DNA of 64,000 nucleotides from Andalucia godoyi (GCA_009859145.1 VRVR01000004.1:372001-436000), one strand, 5' to 3'. Positions 28,873 through 38,923 are shown, numbered from the stretch's first letter. Notes: generated by a model from the sequence alone, not told the origin. Numbers and translations: made by a program.

Positions 28873-30189
28873 ATGGCTGGAAGAGTTGTTCTTGCAGTGT
28901 CCATCATTGTTTCTGTGCTTTGCTCTTCGGTGTTTTGCCGCGCTGGAGGGGATCGGCGAGCAGAGTATTCCGCGGATCTTGATCTTGTCCAAGTCCAGAT
29001 TGCGTTTCGTCATGGAGACCGCACACCATTGTACAGGTTTCCTGGAAAGTGGGTCGATCCGGATGCCTGGAACTGCGATTCGTTTGAAAATATCGAAATT
29101 CCAACGCTTTCTGAGTCGTCCGACACGCTGCAGTCGCAGTACGTGCGGCGGTACATTGATGGGCTGAACGTTCTCAAGGGAACCTGCACGTCCGGGCAGC
29201 TGACGTCGATTGGCGCACAGCAGCATTTGAATATCGGTGTGCAGCTTCGCCAGAAATACATTGATGAACTTGGGTTTATGCCTGCAACGCTGGAATCGGA
29301 ACCGACGACTTCGGGTCTGATGTTTGTGCGCTCGACAGATGTGTATCGGACTCGCCAGTCCGTCGAGGCACAGTTGCTGGGCATGTATCCTACATCGACT
29401 CGCAAGTTTTCGTCGCCGATTGAAGTTCACACGGTGGATGCAAATGCTGAGTACATGTTCCCGAACGGCGGACTGTGCCCGAAGCTTGCACAGTTGCTCA
29501 AGAATGCCACCGAAACGCCAGAGTACCAAGCATGGGAGGTCAAAATGTCGCCCGTTTTGGAGCAGCTGGAGCAGGTTTTCGGGGCCACGGCAGACCAAAT
29601 GCCTCCTTGGAGTGGCTTGTATGACGCGTTGATTACGACGCTTGCACACAACCATACGATGCCTCCTGGTCTTACCAGCGAGTTGCAGCAGCAGATTTTC
29701 GATGCAGCAGATTATGTGATGCAGGCGTCGTTTGCTGGACAGCTGACAGCGCGACTGGGAATGGGCAGAGTGGTTGGCGACATTCTTGATTCTATGCTCT
29801 TCTTTGTCAACAAGACGTCAAAGGCTCCTGAACGCGGAATCCAACCGGCCCCGTGGATGGCATGGTCAGGACATGATACCACACTGGGACCACTTGCAAT
29901 TGCATTGGGTGTGTGGGACGGTGTCTGGCCCCCCTACGCCACGCATCTCATTTTCGAACTGCTGCAGTCCAAGAGCACGCACAAGTTCTACGTTCATGCG
30001 ACATACAACAACGTCGATGTCGTCTTTCCAACATGCCAAGGGCAGGCCGTGTGTCCGTTCGAGCAATTCGAGCAGCTTGCAGTCCCACTCGTCCCCACGG
30101 ACTATGCTGCCGAATGCGCCGTCCCAAGCCCCAAGAACAAGCAGCACGTTCGCGAGTTCAAGCGGCTCATGAAGACGGTGTTTGCGTAG
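28873..30189 (+). CDS. Secreted histidine acid phosphatase
   Basis: 438 residues with a signal peptide (about 1-22). The histidine phosphatase clan-2 signature FRHGDRTP places the nucleophile at His47 (Arg46 before it); the proton donor is His334-Asp335 in WSGHDTTLGP. Between them CTSGQLTSIGAQQHLNIGVQLRQKY and FVRSTDVYRTRQSVEAQLLGMYP follow the layout shared by lysosomal/prostatic acid phosphatase and 2-phosphoxylose phosphatase. Cys pairs near residues 98 and 200 and near the C-terminus are conserved-looking. It hydrolyses phosphomonoesters in vacuoles or outside the cell; the specific substrate is not deducible. Lies in the same neighbourhood as NAGLU and the lipase, all secretory hydrolases, though each has its own promoter. 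Confidence 0.9.
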   Translation: MAGRVVLAVSIIVSVLCSSVFCRAGGDRRAEYSADLDLVQVQIAFRHGDRTPLYRFPGKWVDPDAWNCDSFENIEIPTLSESSDTLQSQYVRRYIDGLNVLKGTCTSGQLTSIGAQQHLNIGVQLRQKYIDELGFMPATLESEPTTSGLMFVRSTDVYRTRQSVEAQLLGMYPTSTRKFSSPIEVHTVDANAEYMFPNGGLCPKLAQLLKNATETPEYQAWEVKMSPVLEQLEQVFGATADQMPPWSGLYDALITTLAHNHTMPPGLTSELQQQIFDAADYVMQASFAGQLTARLGMGRVVGDILDSMLFFVNKTSKAPERGIQPAPWMAWSGHDTTLGPLAIALGVWDGVWPPYATHLIFELLQSKSTHKFYVHATYNNVDVVFPTCQGQAVCPFEQFEQLAVPLVPTDYAAECAVPSPKNKQHVREFKRLMKTVFA

Positions 30190-30541
30190 TTTCACTTCTT
30201 CGACAGCCGCGGGTCTGCCCAGCGCGTTGTTTGCGGATGATAATCAACCTGGATGTTTTATGGTGTGTTTTCGTTTTCTTTATTATTATTTATGTTAAAA
30301 ATCGAAAAATAAGAGTCACAGCCGTCCACCAGGCATTTGGGTTGGAGAGTTATAAGTGCGCAAGAACGATGAGAAAGAGTCGTGGGTCGTGGAGGCGTGC
30401 AGTCCGTGATCTGGCTGCCGCAATTTTCCTCGCAGTCGTCTTCTTTCCTTTCTTCCTTTGTTCATTCCTCCGTTCCTCCGCAATTCTCCTGCTTACATTT
30501 TTGCGACAGTCCGTTGAGCAAGCGGAAGCGAGAGAAGGAAG
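30190..30541. other. Spacer, no gene seen
   Basis: 352 bases. A TTATTATT run lies near 30,282-30,296. Nothing else recognised. Confidence 0.5.
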
Positions 30542-31027
30542 ATGAATCAATTTGCATTTCTTCCCATTACGTGTGTGACTTCCGGCGTCCTGGGTGTTTT
30601 GTTTTTGTACCTTTCACTGGCCGTGGTCCGTCAGCGCCGACTGCTGGGCATCACATTGGGCGATGGGATGTTCCAAGCGCTGAAGTATGGTGGAATTGAG
30701 AAGCTGGACGAGGGTATGAAGCGATACCGTCCTCTCGTTGGTGCCATCCGAGGCCACGGCAACTTTTCGGAATGGGTTCCCCTTTCCCTCATCTTGTTGG
30801 GTCTTGGAGAAGCATCCCAGGCCTTTTCTTCCGCGAGCTTATCAGTTCTTGCAATGGCGTTGATCGCATCACGGATGCTGCACAGTGTCTTTGGTCTGCT
30901 TGTGAAGATGCAGTCCATGCAGCGCACACTTGGTGTTGTGCTGAACTTTGCTGTCATTGCCGTCCTTTCCGTTGCACTTGTGTATCACAGTCTCGCGTCC
31001 ATCATTGCCAATGGGACCCACGTGTAA
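30542..31027 (+). CDS. MAPEG-family membrane protein
   Basis: 161 residues with four hydrophobic segments, the size and topology of MAPEG proteins (membrane-associated eicosanoid and glutathione metabolism; microsomal glutathione transferases and relatives). Family marks are the basic VVRQRRLLGITLGDG after the first helix, then AIRGHGNFSEWVPLSLILLGLGE, the hallmark RxHGNFxEyxP with a following Glu. ASRMLHSVFG in the third helix fits the RxxHxxG motif. The closest style is the single-domain bacterial/protist MAPEG group; glutathione transferase activity is plausible but not proven. Confidence 0.9.
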   Translation: MNQFAFLPITCVTSGVLGVLFLYLSLAVVRQRRLLGITLGDGMFQALKYGGIEKLDEGMKRYRPLVGAIRGHGNFSEWVPLSLILLGLGEASQAFSSASLSVLAMALIASRMLHSVFGLLVKMQSMQRTLGVVLNFAVIAVLSVALVYHSLASIIANGTHV

Positions 31028-31695
31028 ATTCAACGTTTGCATTCTTGTTATTATTATGACTATAATATTTATCCTCCATCCCCGCCTTTAACGTTTTCTT
31101 TTCCTTTCATTCCTGAAAATATTGTGAATCTTCAACAATGCACCAAGCCTGTATTTTTTTTCTGGGTCCCACCCCGTCCCTCCTCTCTGTCCACTCGTCG
31201 TGGCTCGTGAGAGAAAATGCGCAACGCATGCATCGAGCTGTCAGTCGTCTTTTTCGACCAAAACACAACACGTTTTTCGTGGCGAGGCCCGCATGAGCCC
31301 GTGCATCAATACGGAAGACGAGGGCCAACTTGGAGGGACTGTCTCACGGAAGCACCACTCAGACAGTGGGGGCAGTTTGGGCGGGGAAGTGTCGGGAGGA
31401 AAACAAATAAATAAAGAAATTTTCTGTTCGGAGACTGGGAAATGCCCGACGTGAGAAAGAGGAAAAGAATTCGGACTTTTTTGAAGGCATCTCTGAGGCA
31501 TCCATTTCCGGATCCTCGATTACCTTATTGACGATGACTTTCCCCCAACTTCCTCTTGGTTCTCGGCTTCTCAGTCGTTTCGAGTGTGTGCAAAAGAAGC
31601 GAGTCTCGAGTCCGTCCAGTGTCCACTACGTCTTTTCTTAATGTAATTTTTCCTCGTTTTTGTTTCTTCTATTCTATTGACGTCCATCTGCATTC
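31028..31695. other. 668-base spacer, no gene seen
   Basis: Only short overlapping frames on both strands without domains. AATAAATAAA near 31,404-31,415 may serve polyadenylation. Confidence 0.45.
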
Positions 31696-33669
31696 ATGGG
31701 AAACAGCTCTGGGAAGTCCGAGGGTCCAGAGAAGAGGTTCAATGTCCGCACTGGGATCTATCCTACGTGTGAGTGGGACGAGAAAAGGGTGTCCAAGTTG
31801 ATATTGTCCAAGAAACTTGCTCCGTTCTTCCCGCCTGGAGACACTCCGGACGAGCGGTCTGTCGAATGCCCAATCTGTTGCTACAATTATCCGTCGTCAA
31901 ACAAAACGGCGTGCTGCAAAAAATGGATTTGCTCAGAATGCTATCTGCAGGTTCGGAAACCGGATCCCGTACGGTCGAAATGCCCATTTTGTAATTATCG
32001 AAAGCTTGAAGTGGAGTATCGTGGAGCCAAGACAGAGCGCGAAATTGAAGAAGAGAAGCGAGAAGAACAGTCACTTGCAGAAAGTCAGCGCAGACAGCTG
32101 GAGGAAGAGCGGCAGCGGGATGAGCAACGAAGAAGCTCTCCCGAACCAGAACGAAGACCAATCAACTTGCATGATTATGGGCTGACGGACCACGATGTCC
32201 AATCTATTGACCGGGCTTCGCGCTCTGCAGCGTCGCGATCGTCCTCGAGCCTGAGAAGGCGAGAACGAGAGTTGGAGGCTGCTGCTCACGGCGGCCAGTA
32301 CGTTGCCCGATTCCGTGATCTACCGCAGGAATACTTGGATTTTGTTCCGTCGTCCATTGAAGTGGCTAATTGGAGTCCAGACTTGCAAATGACGTATGAA
32401 GAGTTGATGGTCAACGAGGCCATTCGACTGTCCCTCGCAGCGTCTGCATCATCTTCCACTGCACCAGCTGCAAGCTCGGAAAACAGCGCCACGCTGCCAG
32501 CGGCGGCGGCGGTACCGACTGGAGGACTGGTTGCAGTTCCTGCACCGGCTGTTGTCGAACACGAGGGAACTGTCATTTTGGCAGAGTCCACTGCCGTCGC
32601 TTCGACGACAGCAGATGCATCTGTGCACACGGGAAGAAGCTCACGAATAAATTCTGAGCAATCCCAATCCAGCAGACCGGTTAGCGCGCACACTGCCCCT
32701 GTTCCTATACCGCAATCTCGTGGTACCGGTGCTTCGTCGTCGGCTTCTTCTGCAGCGTCTTCCTTGTCTTCGATCTCTGCAAATCTCGATGTGGAATATG
32801 CGTCAGATCTGTTGATGATCGAGAAGAGGACCGCACGGGAGATGAATGGACTTGATATGCGCCAGGTCGTCGATGCAGAAGATGAAGAGTATCTCGTCCA
32901 GTTGGCAATTGCGCTTTCTATTTCCATGTTGGAAGAAGAGGCCAACCAAGTGGGCGGTCCGACGTCTGCGTCATCTGTATCCATACCTGCATCTGCATCT
33001 GCATCCTCGGCGTTGTCGGCGACACCTTCTGCGACTGCTTCTGTTGCGAGCGGTTTTGCGGCGGAGAGTGCCGCAGGTGCGCCCACAACGGTGTCAGAAG
33101 ACGGGGCATCCCCATCCCTGACTGTATCTCCCGTGGCCTCGTCCTCGGAAAGTGCTCAAAGCATGCCGCTGATGGCAGATGTGCAAGATCCCGAGAACAG
33201 TGACCAGGTTCGCTCCGTTGAGTATTCTCATGAGCGAGAAGCAATGCAAGCCTTGGATTCCGCGCCGTCCAGCGCAGATCAAACAGCATTCATGGAGTCT
33301 CGTCAGAACGGGGACTTTTCACGCGTTTCTGAAGAGTTGACAGCTTCTCGAGTGTCCGCAGCGCCGTTCGCGGACCTCTTTCCGGAACAGGCTGTGGAAC
33401 TGCAGCATGTGGACATTCCAAGTGCCCGGCGCAGAATGGAGTCCCCGGATATCCTTCCCTTGGCCAGTGATCAGCATCCTCCGCTGACGTCCGGCTGCGT
33501 TTCCGATGCCCATCCGTCGTCCATGTCCGCCTGCACGCACGACACCCCACCGTTTCTGGACGGCGACGGTCCGCTGTCAGGCTCTTCTGGTCCCCGATCA
33601 GATGCCAGCCCTTCTCCGTCAACCGAGGCAAACCTCGATATTATTTCATCGTTGGCTCTGGATGGATGA
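31696..33669 (+). CDS. SIP5/DA2-like RING protein with UIM-like motifs
   Basis: 657 residues. The start MGNSSGKSEG is a good N-myristoylation context. A Cys-rich finger spans residues 58-99 (ECPICCYNYPSSNKTACCKKWICSEC, then KCPFC), matching the SIP5/plant DA2 type: CPIC..YY....N.T.CC...ICTEC then CPFC, followed by VEYRG. A charged coiled coil follows (about 112-150). Two acidic-then-Ala-Ile-x-Leu-Ser motifs look like ubiquitin-interacting motifs: YEELMVNEAIRLSLAAS (about 234-250) and EDEEYLVQLAIALSISML (about 395-412). The C-terminal third is Ser/Ala/Pro-rich and disordered. Plant DA2 is a ubiquitin ligase and yeast Sip5 binds the Snf1 kinase. A membrane-tethered ubiquitin ligase that also binds ubiquitin is the inference here. 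Confidence 0.75.
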   Translation: MGNSSGKSEGPEKRFNVRTGIYPTCEWDEKRVSKLILSKKLAPFFPPGDTPDERSVECPICCYNYPSSNKTACCKKWICSECYLQVRKPDPVRSKCPFCNYRKLEVEYRGAKTEREIEEEKREEQSLAESQRRQLEEERQRDEQRRSSPEPERRPINLHDYGLTDHDVQSIDRASRSAASRSSSSLRRRERELEAAAHGGQYVARFRDLPQEYLDFVPSSIEVANWSPDLQMTYEELMVNEAIRLSLAASASSSTAPAASSENSATLPAAAAVPTGGLVAVPAPAVVEHEGTVILAESTAVASTTADASVHTGRSSRINSEQSQSSRPVSAHTAPVPIPQSRGTGASSSASSAASSLSSISANLDVEYASDLLMIEKRTAREMNGLDMRQVVDAEDEEYLVQLAIALSISMLEEEANQVGGPTSASSVSIPASASASSALSATPSATASVASGFAAESAAGAPTTVSEDGASPSLTVSPVASSSESAQSMPLMADVQDPENSDQVRSVEYSHEREAMQALDSAPSSADQTAFMESRQNGDFSRVSEELTASRVSAAPFADLFPEQAVELQHVDIPSARRRMESPDILPLASDQHPPLTSGCVSDAHPSSMSACTHDTPPFLDGDGPLSGSSGPRSDASPSPSTEANLDIISSLALDG

Positions 33670-33883
33670 TGAAGATCTCGCGTTGCGACCGGAAGAATAT
33701 CATCACTGCGGTTCGTCTCGCTGCAAACCATGTATCCCCTTGTGTACATTTCCCATACAACTCAAAGAGAAGGTTTATTACCGGTATATACTATGCATGT
33801 TTTTATTGTTAATTATTTTTATTTAAGTTTTGAAATTTAATTATCTTCTCCCCCTCCTCGGTCCTTCTTTCTCGGGGTAGAAA

Positions 33884-35605
33884 CTACGCAGGGATGGGAC
33901 TGTCGAACTCGGGGGCTGCTGAAGGAGGCGCTGCGGATACGTTGGTTGGACTGTCAGGAACGACAAAATCGTCTCCAGCAGTGTCCGTTTCAACAGCAGA
34001 TCCGTGATCTCGGCCCGTACTGGAGGATTCTCTTACGACTTCACGTGACTGCTCTGGCGGAAGTGATACCAGTGCAGCCCCATTGGAATCTTGGTTTGCA
34101 GCCACCTCCCCTTCGAATGGATCTTCGGACTCTGCAGCATCGTTGGCTGCGGTCTGCGTGTCATCTGCATGTTCAAGAGAATTATCCGCAGAACCAACAG
34201 GGCTGTCGAGATCCACAGGAACAAATTCGTAAATAACACCAGTTTCGTCATCCATCGCAGTAACTGCACCATCAGAAGAGTGCAATAGATGGGGCTGGAA
34301 AAGCTGCTGTCCTCGGTAATACTCGTCAAACAGTTGCACTTGTCTCTCTTCTTTCCGTCGCTGCTGGCTTTGCGCATGACGATACAATCGATCATGTGCG
34401 GAAGCAGCAGACGCCAGTTTGCGAGAGCGAGGATTAATCTGAGGAGAACGAACGGCATATCTTTCCGACTCGACACTGCTTACGAGCTGCTGGAACTTCT
34501 TTTCTCGGATTTCGTTGTACAAGGGAACTCTTTCTTCCAGCCGAGATCCCCGGAATCGCGACTCGATCAACTTCTTTGAGCGATCTGAAATCTTTGGTTG
34601 AAACGAGCATTCCTTGAGCTCATCCTCCACTTCTTTTTGGCGAGATTGTTCGATCTTCGACTGTCGGAGCTCCTTCCACTTTTCAAATAGCTCGAGCCGT
34701 CGATCAAAGCCTTTCGCAGCAGAGCCCAGCGTGCCCGCGGGTCTTTTTTCTGGACTGGTGTGAGTGCGATCCGGCTGCATCAGTTGTCTCTCCTTTTCCT
34801 CTTGCGACTGTTTTAGCCGTTCCTTCTTTTCCGCAGTAGCCTGTTTCACCAAATCCAACCGAGCCATAAACGGCGCAATCTTGGCAGCCATTTCCCTGCT
34901 CTTTGGACACAGTTCGGGAGTACTTCTGACTTCCCTCACCTCTTCCTCCAGCAGCTTTTCCCTCAATCTGTCAATCTTTGACGACGACTTTGGGCCCGTT
35001 AATCGCGATACTAAACCGTCCCAATCGGATTCCTTCAGCCGTTTCTGTCTTGGAGCTGACCCCGGCGCGTCCCCCGAACGGGCGGAGAGTGTCGGGCTTT
35101 GCGACCCCGAAGATTGCGGAGACTTTGGCGATATTCCCCTTGAGAGATGCGCAGACTTGGACTGTTGATCGCGGTTCGCCGCAGAGCCCGGTCGATGATG
35201 TGCAGACTGCCGATGATCATCGCGTCTCGCATGAGCATTCCTGCTTCGCGAACCAACAGGACTCGACGTTTCGTCCACTGAACTGTCCATGCTGTCGTCG
35301 TCGAGTCCTTGAACATGAATTCGCTTCAGTGGATATGCCGAGTGTGGGCGACCCGCACCCGAGCTCGATGCTCCAGGAAAAGACCCTTGCAGAAGTTTCG
35401 CAAGTCTCCCAAACGCAGATTCCAACTCCATGTCAATTTCAATGGATGGCGTCATCAAGGCGTTGGACTGTGCGTGCATTGTTCGCGGGACGCTGAACGA
35501 CTCGTCAATCTCGTGTTGTCGCTGCTGGTCGTCGCCCTGTGACTCGTCCTCGGAGTCAGACAAATCCGCATACTCTTCTCCAAGCAAGCTGGATGCTGTG
35601 CTCAT
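33884..35605 (-). CDS. Hypothetical charged protein with FxPxI-type repeats
   Basis: 573 residues from the ATG at 35605. The frame is open upstream but has no supported ATG. An acidic N-terminus leads into a Ser/Arg-rich disordered half. Basic helices follow, punctuated by short motifs of the form F/I-x-P-x-(I/S)-x-x-S-x-x-L: CSFQPKISDRSKKLIES, SPQINPRSRKLASA and TPELCPKSREMAAKI. Similar repeats are common in long protist cytoskeletal and flagellar proteins. A coiled coil with many Glu/Gln/Lys is near residues 260-300. The C-terminus is acidic and ends in a Pro/Ala-rich tail. No enzymatic domain; function unknown. Confidence 0.6.
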   Translation of the reverse strand: MSTASSLLGEEYADLSDSEDESQGDDQQRQHEIDESFSVPRTMHAQSNALMTPSIEIDMELESAFGRLAKLLQGSFPGASSSGAGRPHSAYPLKRIHVQGLDDDSMDSSVDETSSPVGSRSRNAHARRDDHRQSAHHRPGSAANRDQQSKSAHLSRGISPKSPQSSGSQSPTLSARSGDAPGSAPRQKRLKESDWDGLVSRLTGPKSSSKIDRLREKLLEEEVREVRSTPELCPKSREMAAKIAPFMARLDLVKQATAEKKERLKQSQEEKERQLMQPDRTHTSPEKRPAGTLGSAAKGFDRRLELFEKWKELRQSKIEQSRQKEVEDELKECSFQPKISDRSKKLIESRFRGSRLEERVPLYNEIREKKFQQLVSSVESERYAVRSPQINPRSRKLASAASAHDRLYRHAQSQQRRKEERQVQLFDEYYRGQQLFQPHLLHSSDGAVTAMDDETGVIYEFVPVDLDSPVGSADNSLEHADDTQTAANDAAESEDPFEGEVAANQDSNGAALVSLPPEQSREVVRESSSTGRDHGSAVETDTAGDDFVVPDSPTNVSAAPPSAAPEFDSPIPA

Positions 35606-35937
35606 CCTGAAAAAAACCGCAAAAACCGAAACGACACAAAGATATGTTGTATGTACACACTGCTGGATGCAAATTCCACCAAAGCAAAAGATCCAAATAG
35701 CTACTTTTTTTCCCCCCCCCCGTCCCTTAACGAAAATCAACTGAGCGCCTTCTGGAGTTTTGGCTGGAACGGAAAATAATAATAATAATAATAATAAATG
35801 GAATGTCAAAACGTCGAAAAGTCGATAATCAAAAACAAAAAAAAAAAGTTTTTGAAGAGCACTCCAGAAGAAAAAGAGCTCTGAGAAATGAAAAAAGGCA
35901 TTCGAGACCTCTCCAGCCGTTGCCACTTGTTGCGATA
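35606..35937. other. Spacer with AAT microsatellite and R1 left edge
   Basis: An AAT run lies at 35,776-35,798. Bases 35,914-35,937 match the outer end of the R1 repeat at 56.4 kb and are the left flank of the TIR element. Confidence 0.6.
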
Positions 35938-36833
35938 CCCTCTGATTCTTGGGAAGTGAATAGATTTCCCAATTGGAGTGAAGCCCTGTCCTTTGTCGAC
36001 TGAAACTTTTGACTACAGTCGCCTTTCACCACCAACCGAGATAAAAATAACCGGAAATGTTTCCTTGTCTTTTTCAATAACCAATCGTTTTAAACCAAAG
36101 AAATAACTGGAGCACTGATCAGAAACATTATAAGAGAGTTGAATATTCATGCAGCGCACAGTGGAAATCGCTCAAAGAAATGGAAACAAGAGCGAAAACG
36201 CCAGACCGTTGACAGAATTTGGTGCAAATGACAATCAGGTAGCAAGTGCACCGCCGAGTCGGTCCTAAACAGGAGGCATCGTCGAGGCAAGTGATAAATC
36301 AGCATGATCAAGCTTAGCGTGGAGACAGGCATGCTTAGGTCCTTTTGCAGAACTAGAGAGCAGGATCTTGCGAGAAGAATGTGAATCCCAAACGCTCACA
36401 ACTCAGCAGACAGTGCGTGGGGGGAAAAGACAACTTCGTACGTGTTCCGTTACTAAAGCGGAGAGATGCGCAAGCCGTAGCATCTGCTTCATCTGCTTCC
36501 GCAACCTCTTTCAACATTGCAAAACAAATTACCGCGAACGACGAAAACGTTGAACCGATTCCGGAAATGGGCCATGATGCAATTCCCGAGCTTCAGAACT
36601 TGCAGATGGGTAATCGCAAGTCGAGAAAACGAATATTGCAAGAAGCGTCGAAGGAGATCTGTGAAACGAAGAAAGATCGGAAACGGCAGAGTATCGATGC
36701 GGGCCGCAGTCAGAGAAACTCTGGCGAAAACCGCACTGAGAACAAGAGAAGCGACTATAGCCAAAAGTTTCAGTCGAAAAGGACAGGGGTTCACTCCAAT
36801 TGGGAAATCTATTCACTTCCCTGGAATCAGGGG
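35938..36833. mobile_element. 896-bp TIR element flanked by TA
   Basis: The left end (35,938-36,022) and right end (36,751-36,833) are imperfect inverted repeats of about 84 bases, roughly 88-90% identical by eye, beginning CCCTCTGATTC and ending GAATCAGGGG. TA lies immediately outside each end (35,936-35,937 and 36,834-36,835). The related locus at 56,158-56,410 carries the same flanking sequence with a single TA and no insert, so this is an insertion with its empty site. A TA target and ~84-bp TIRs suggest a Tc1/mariner-type, or other TA-targeting, non-autonomous element. No transposase is visible inside. Confidence 0.78.
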
Positions 36834-36950
36834 TATGACGAAGCAATCTACAGCGCACGCAAACAGAACCACTGCCACGCGCCATGCGCATGCGTTTGTT
36901 ATCTTGGCAACTCCGTCACACGATGCCCGAGTCGTTTCGCCCCATTTTGA
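36149..36950 (+). pseudogene. Coding-like fragments inside the TIR element
   Basis: A 39-codon frame starts at the ATG at 36,149 (MQRTVEIAQ...RPLTEFGAND). A second frame, open from 36,357 to 36,950 without an early ATG, encodes a basic Lys/Arg/Ser-rich protein with nuclear-localisation-like stretches (NRKSRKRILQEASKE) and runs out through the right TIR into R1. Composition is gene-like, but the only donor/acceptor pair joining the frames is poor. These may be captured host exons or decayed element ORFs. No family is recognised. Confidence 0.3.
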
Positions 36951-37065
36951 TCACGAAATCCCTTTATAAACACGCCGCGGCGTTGCATTATGCATGTTGT
37001 TGGGTTGCAACATTGATTATGGGTGATCAGCGATGATTATCTGTGGTTAGTGTACAATGTAGGCG
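36834..37065 (+). repeat. Dispersed repeat R1, copy B
   Basis: About 232 bases nearly identical, in reverse orientation, to 56,158-56,390. Contains a TATA-box-like CCCTTTATAAACACG (about 36,958-36,972). It ends abruptly at ATGTAGGCG in both copies. A frame reading ATRHAHAFVILATPSHDAR is intact in both copies, which may simply reflect high DNA identity. Confidence 0.85.
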
Positions 37066-37600
<535 letters not shown>

Positions 37601-38276
37601 TTACGAGATGAATGGAAGAAGAGTCGGAGTCCGATCGCGATACTCGACATACTGTTTGCCGAACATTTCGATTAGCAGGTCTTCTTCAAATGGAATTCGA
37701 TCTGCAAAAAACTTCCAGGACGCGATTGCAAACCCGACAATGCTGAGAAGATTTCCGAGCATGATCTGTGTTGCGATCGACCATACAAACCATCCAAAGT
37801 AGCCTGGATGCCTGCAGTATCGATAGACACCGCCGGTGACGAGCTTGTGTTCTTTTCTTCGTTCCACCTGAATCTCATGAGTAAACGCCTTTCCAGCAGT
37901 CACGATCGCCACAACACGTATTCCAAATCCGATAATCGCAAAGAACAATCCAACCACAAACAAGCCCGACAAGATCGTTGACTTCCAATTAGGAAACATG
38001 GTGGATTCAATCAGATACTCTGTATACGATGCTGCAATTGCATAGCAATACGATGTACTAAACAACCAAGCTAAACACAAAAGAAGGTTAATTTTGAGGG
38101 TTTTTAAATTTAAAAATTAAAAAAAAAAGAAAAAAGAAGAAGAAATAAAAGAAGAAAGAAGAGATCGTACCATCCTTGTTGATCAGTTCGCGGTTAAACA
38201 TCCACTGCAAAAAGTACTCAATGCAGTGATACACGGCAAGAAACACGGAAAACATCACAATGGGGTACCATATCAT
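37601..38276 (-). CDS. ICMT: Isoprenylcysteine carboxyl methyltransferase
   Basis: Exons are 38171-38276 and 37601-38070, 191 residues, an ER membrane enzyme that methylates the prenylated C-terminal cysteine of CaaX proteins such as Ras. The sequence shows the family order: HCIEYFLQ and a hydrophobic N-terminus, GFGIRVVAIVTAGKAFTHEIQ (the (R/A)xxAxxTAGxxFxHxI motif), HKLVTGGVYRYCRHPGYFGWFVWSI (the LVTxGxYxxxRHPxYxG cofactor-binding block), and the C-terminal RIPFEEDLLIEMFGKQYVEYRDRTPTLLPFI. The intron joins Lys-Asp to Ala-Trp-Leu in phase 1 and is needed to give a complete protein. The RasGEF at 61 kb shows that Ras-type substrates are used in this organism. Confidence 0.93.
38071..38170 (-). 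other. Spliceosomal intron in the ICMT gene
   Basis: On the minus strand the donor is ATG|GTACGA and the acceptor GTGTTTAG|CTT, 100 bases, phase 1. Contains a purine-poor, A/T-rich interior. Confidence 0.9.
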
Positions 38277-38923
38277 TTTTTCCCCTTTCTCCTCTTTTGT
38301 TTTTATGTGCAGACGATTGGCTGACTAGCATGCGCACACTCCAAAGCAGAAATGCTGCAGAAACAATCAAAACGAGAAATTTCCAAAAACGAGATGCGCA
38401 TTTTAAATTTTTTTTTTGACGCGGCGGGCTTTTCTGTTCTCTGTGGGAATGCCACCCTCCAACCTAAATGTCTTGTTGAGAGATATGCGCTTGAGGATAT
38501 AAATTAGAGAACACCCAGTATTTTTGGCAAGTCCGGCGAATGCTTTCGAGTTGATGCTGTGATGCCTGACGAAACAAAAAGACGACCTACAGTTTGGAGT
38601 AAACGACCCCGCAACAACGGACCCGAGCAGAAGGAAAACAAAACAGAGTGACCAGGAAGCAGAGAGCAGAACGGAATCTCGACAATTTTTTCCTCTATAT
38701 TTTCCTTTCATCACGTTCTGTCTTGCGAGTTGTTCATCCCTGGCCGTTTCAAGGCTTACCCTGATAGTTTCAATAGTTTACAATATTTTATTTATTTATA
38801 ATTTATTTTTGGTTTTGCGTCATATTATTTTAAATTCAATTTTTGTTTGGATTGGGGAAAACAACAGCAACAACAGCAACAACAACAAAGCAAACCGTGT
38901 ATTGCATACTTCAGCAAAGCAAG
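38277..38923. other. Divergent spacer of ICMT and the 1,583-residue gene
   Basis: 647 bases. A/T-rich near 38,760-38,850 with a TTTATTTATAATTTATTTTT stretch; AACAGC/AACAAC repeats at 38,861-38,890 just before the ATG. No gene seen. Confidence 0.5.

Noticed and set aside
28753-29655. 300-codon minus-strand frame opposite the acid phosphatase
   Set aside because: Antisense to well-supported phosphatase motifs and lacks its own domain or ATG-supported start.
28880-30540. Lysosomal hydrolase 'cluster' (lipase, NAGLU, phosphatase)
   Set aside because: They lie near each other but on different strands with an axonemal gene between; no evidence of co-regulation.
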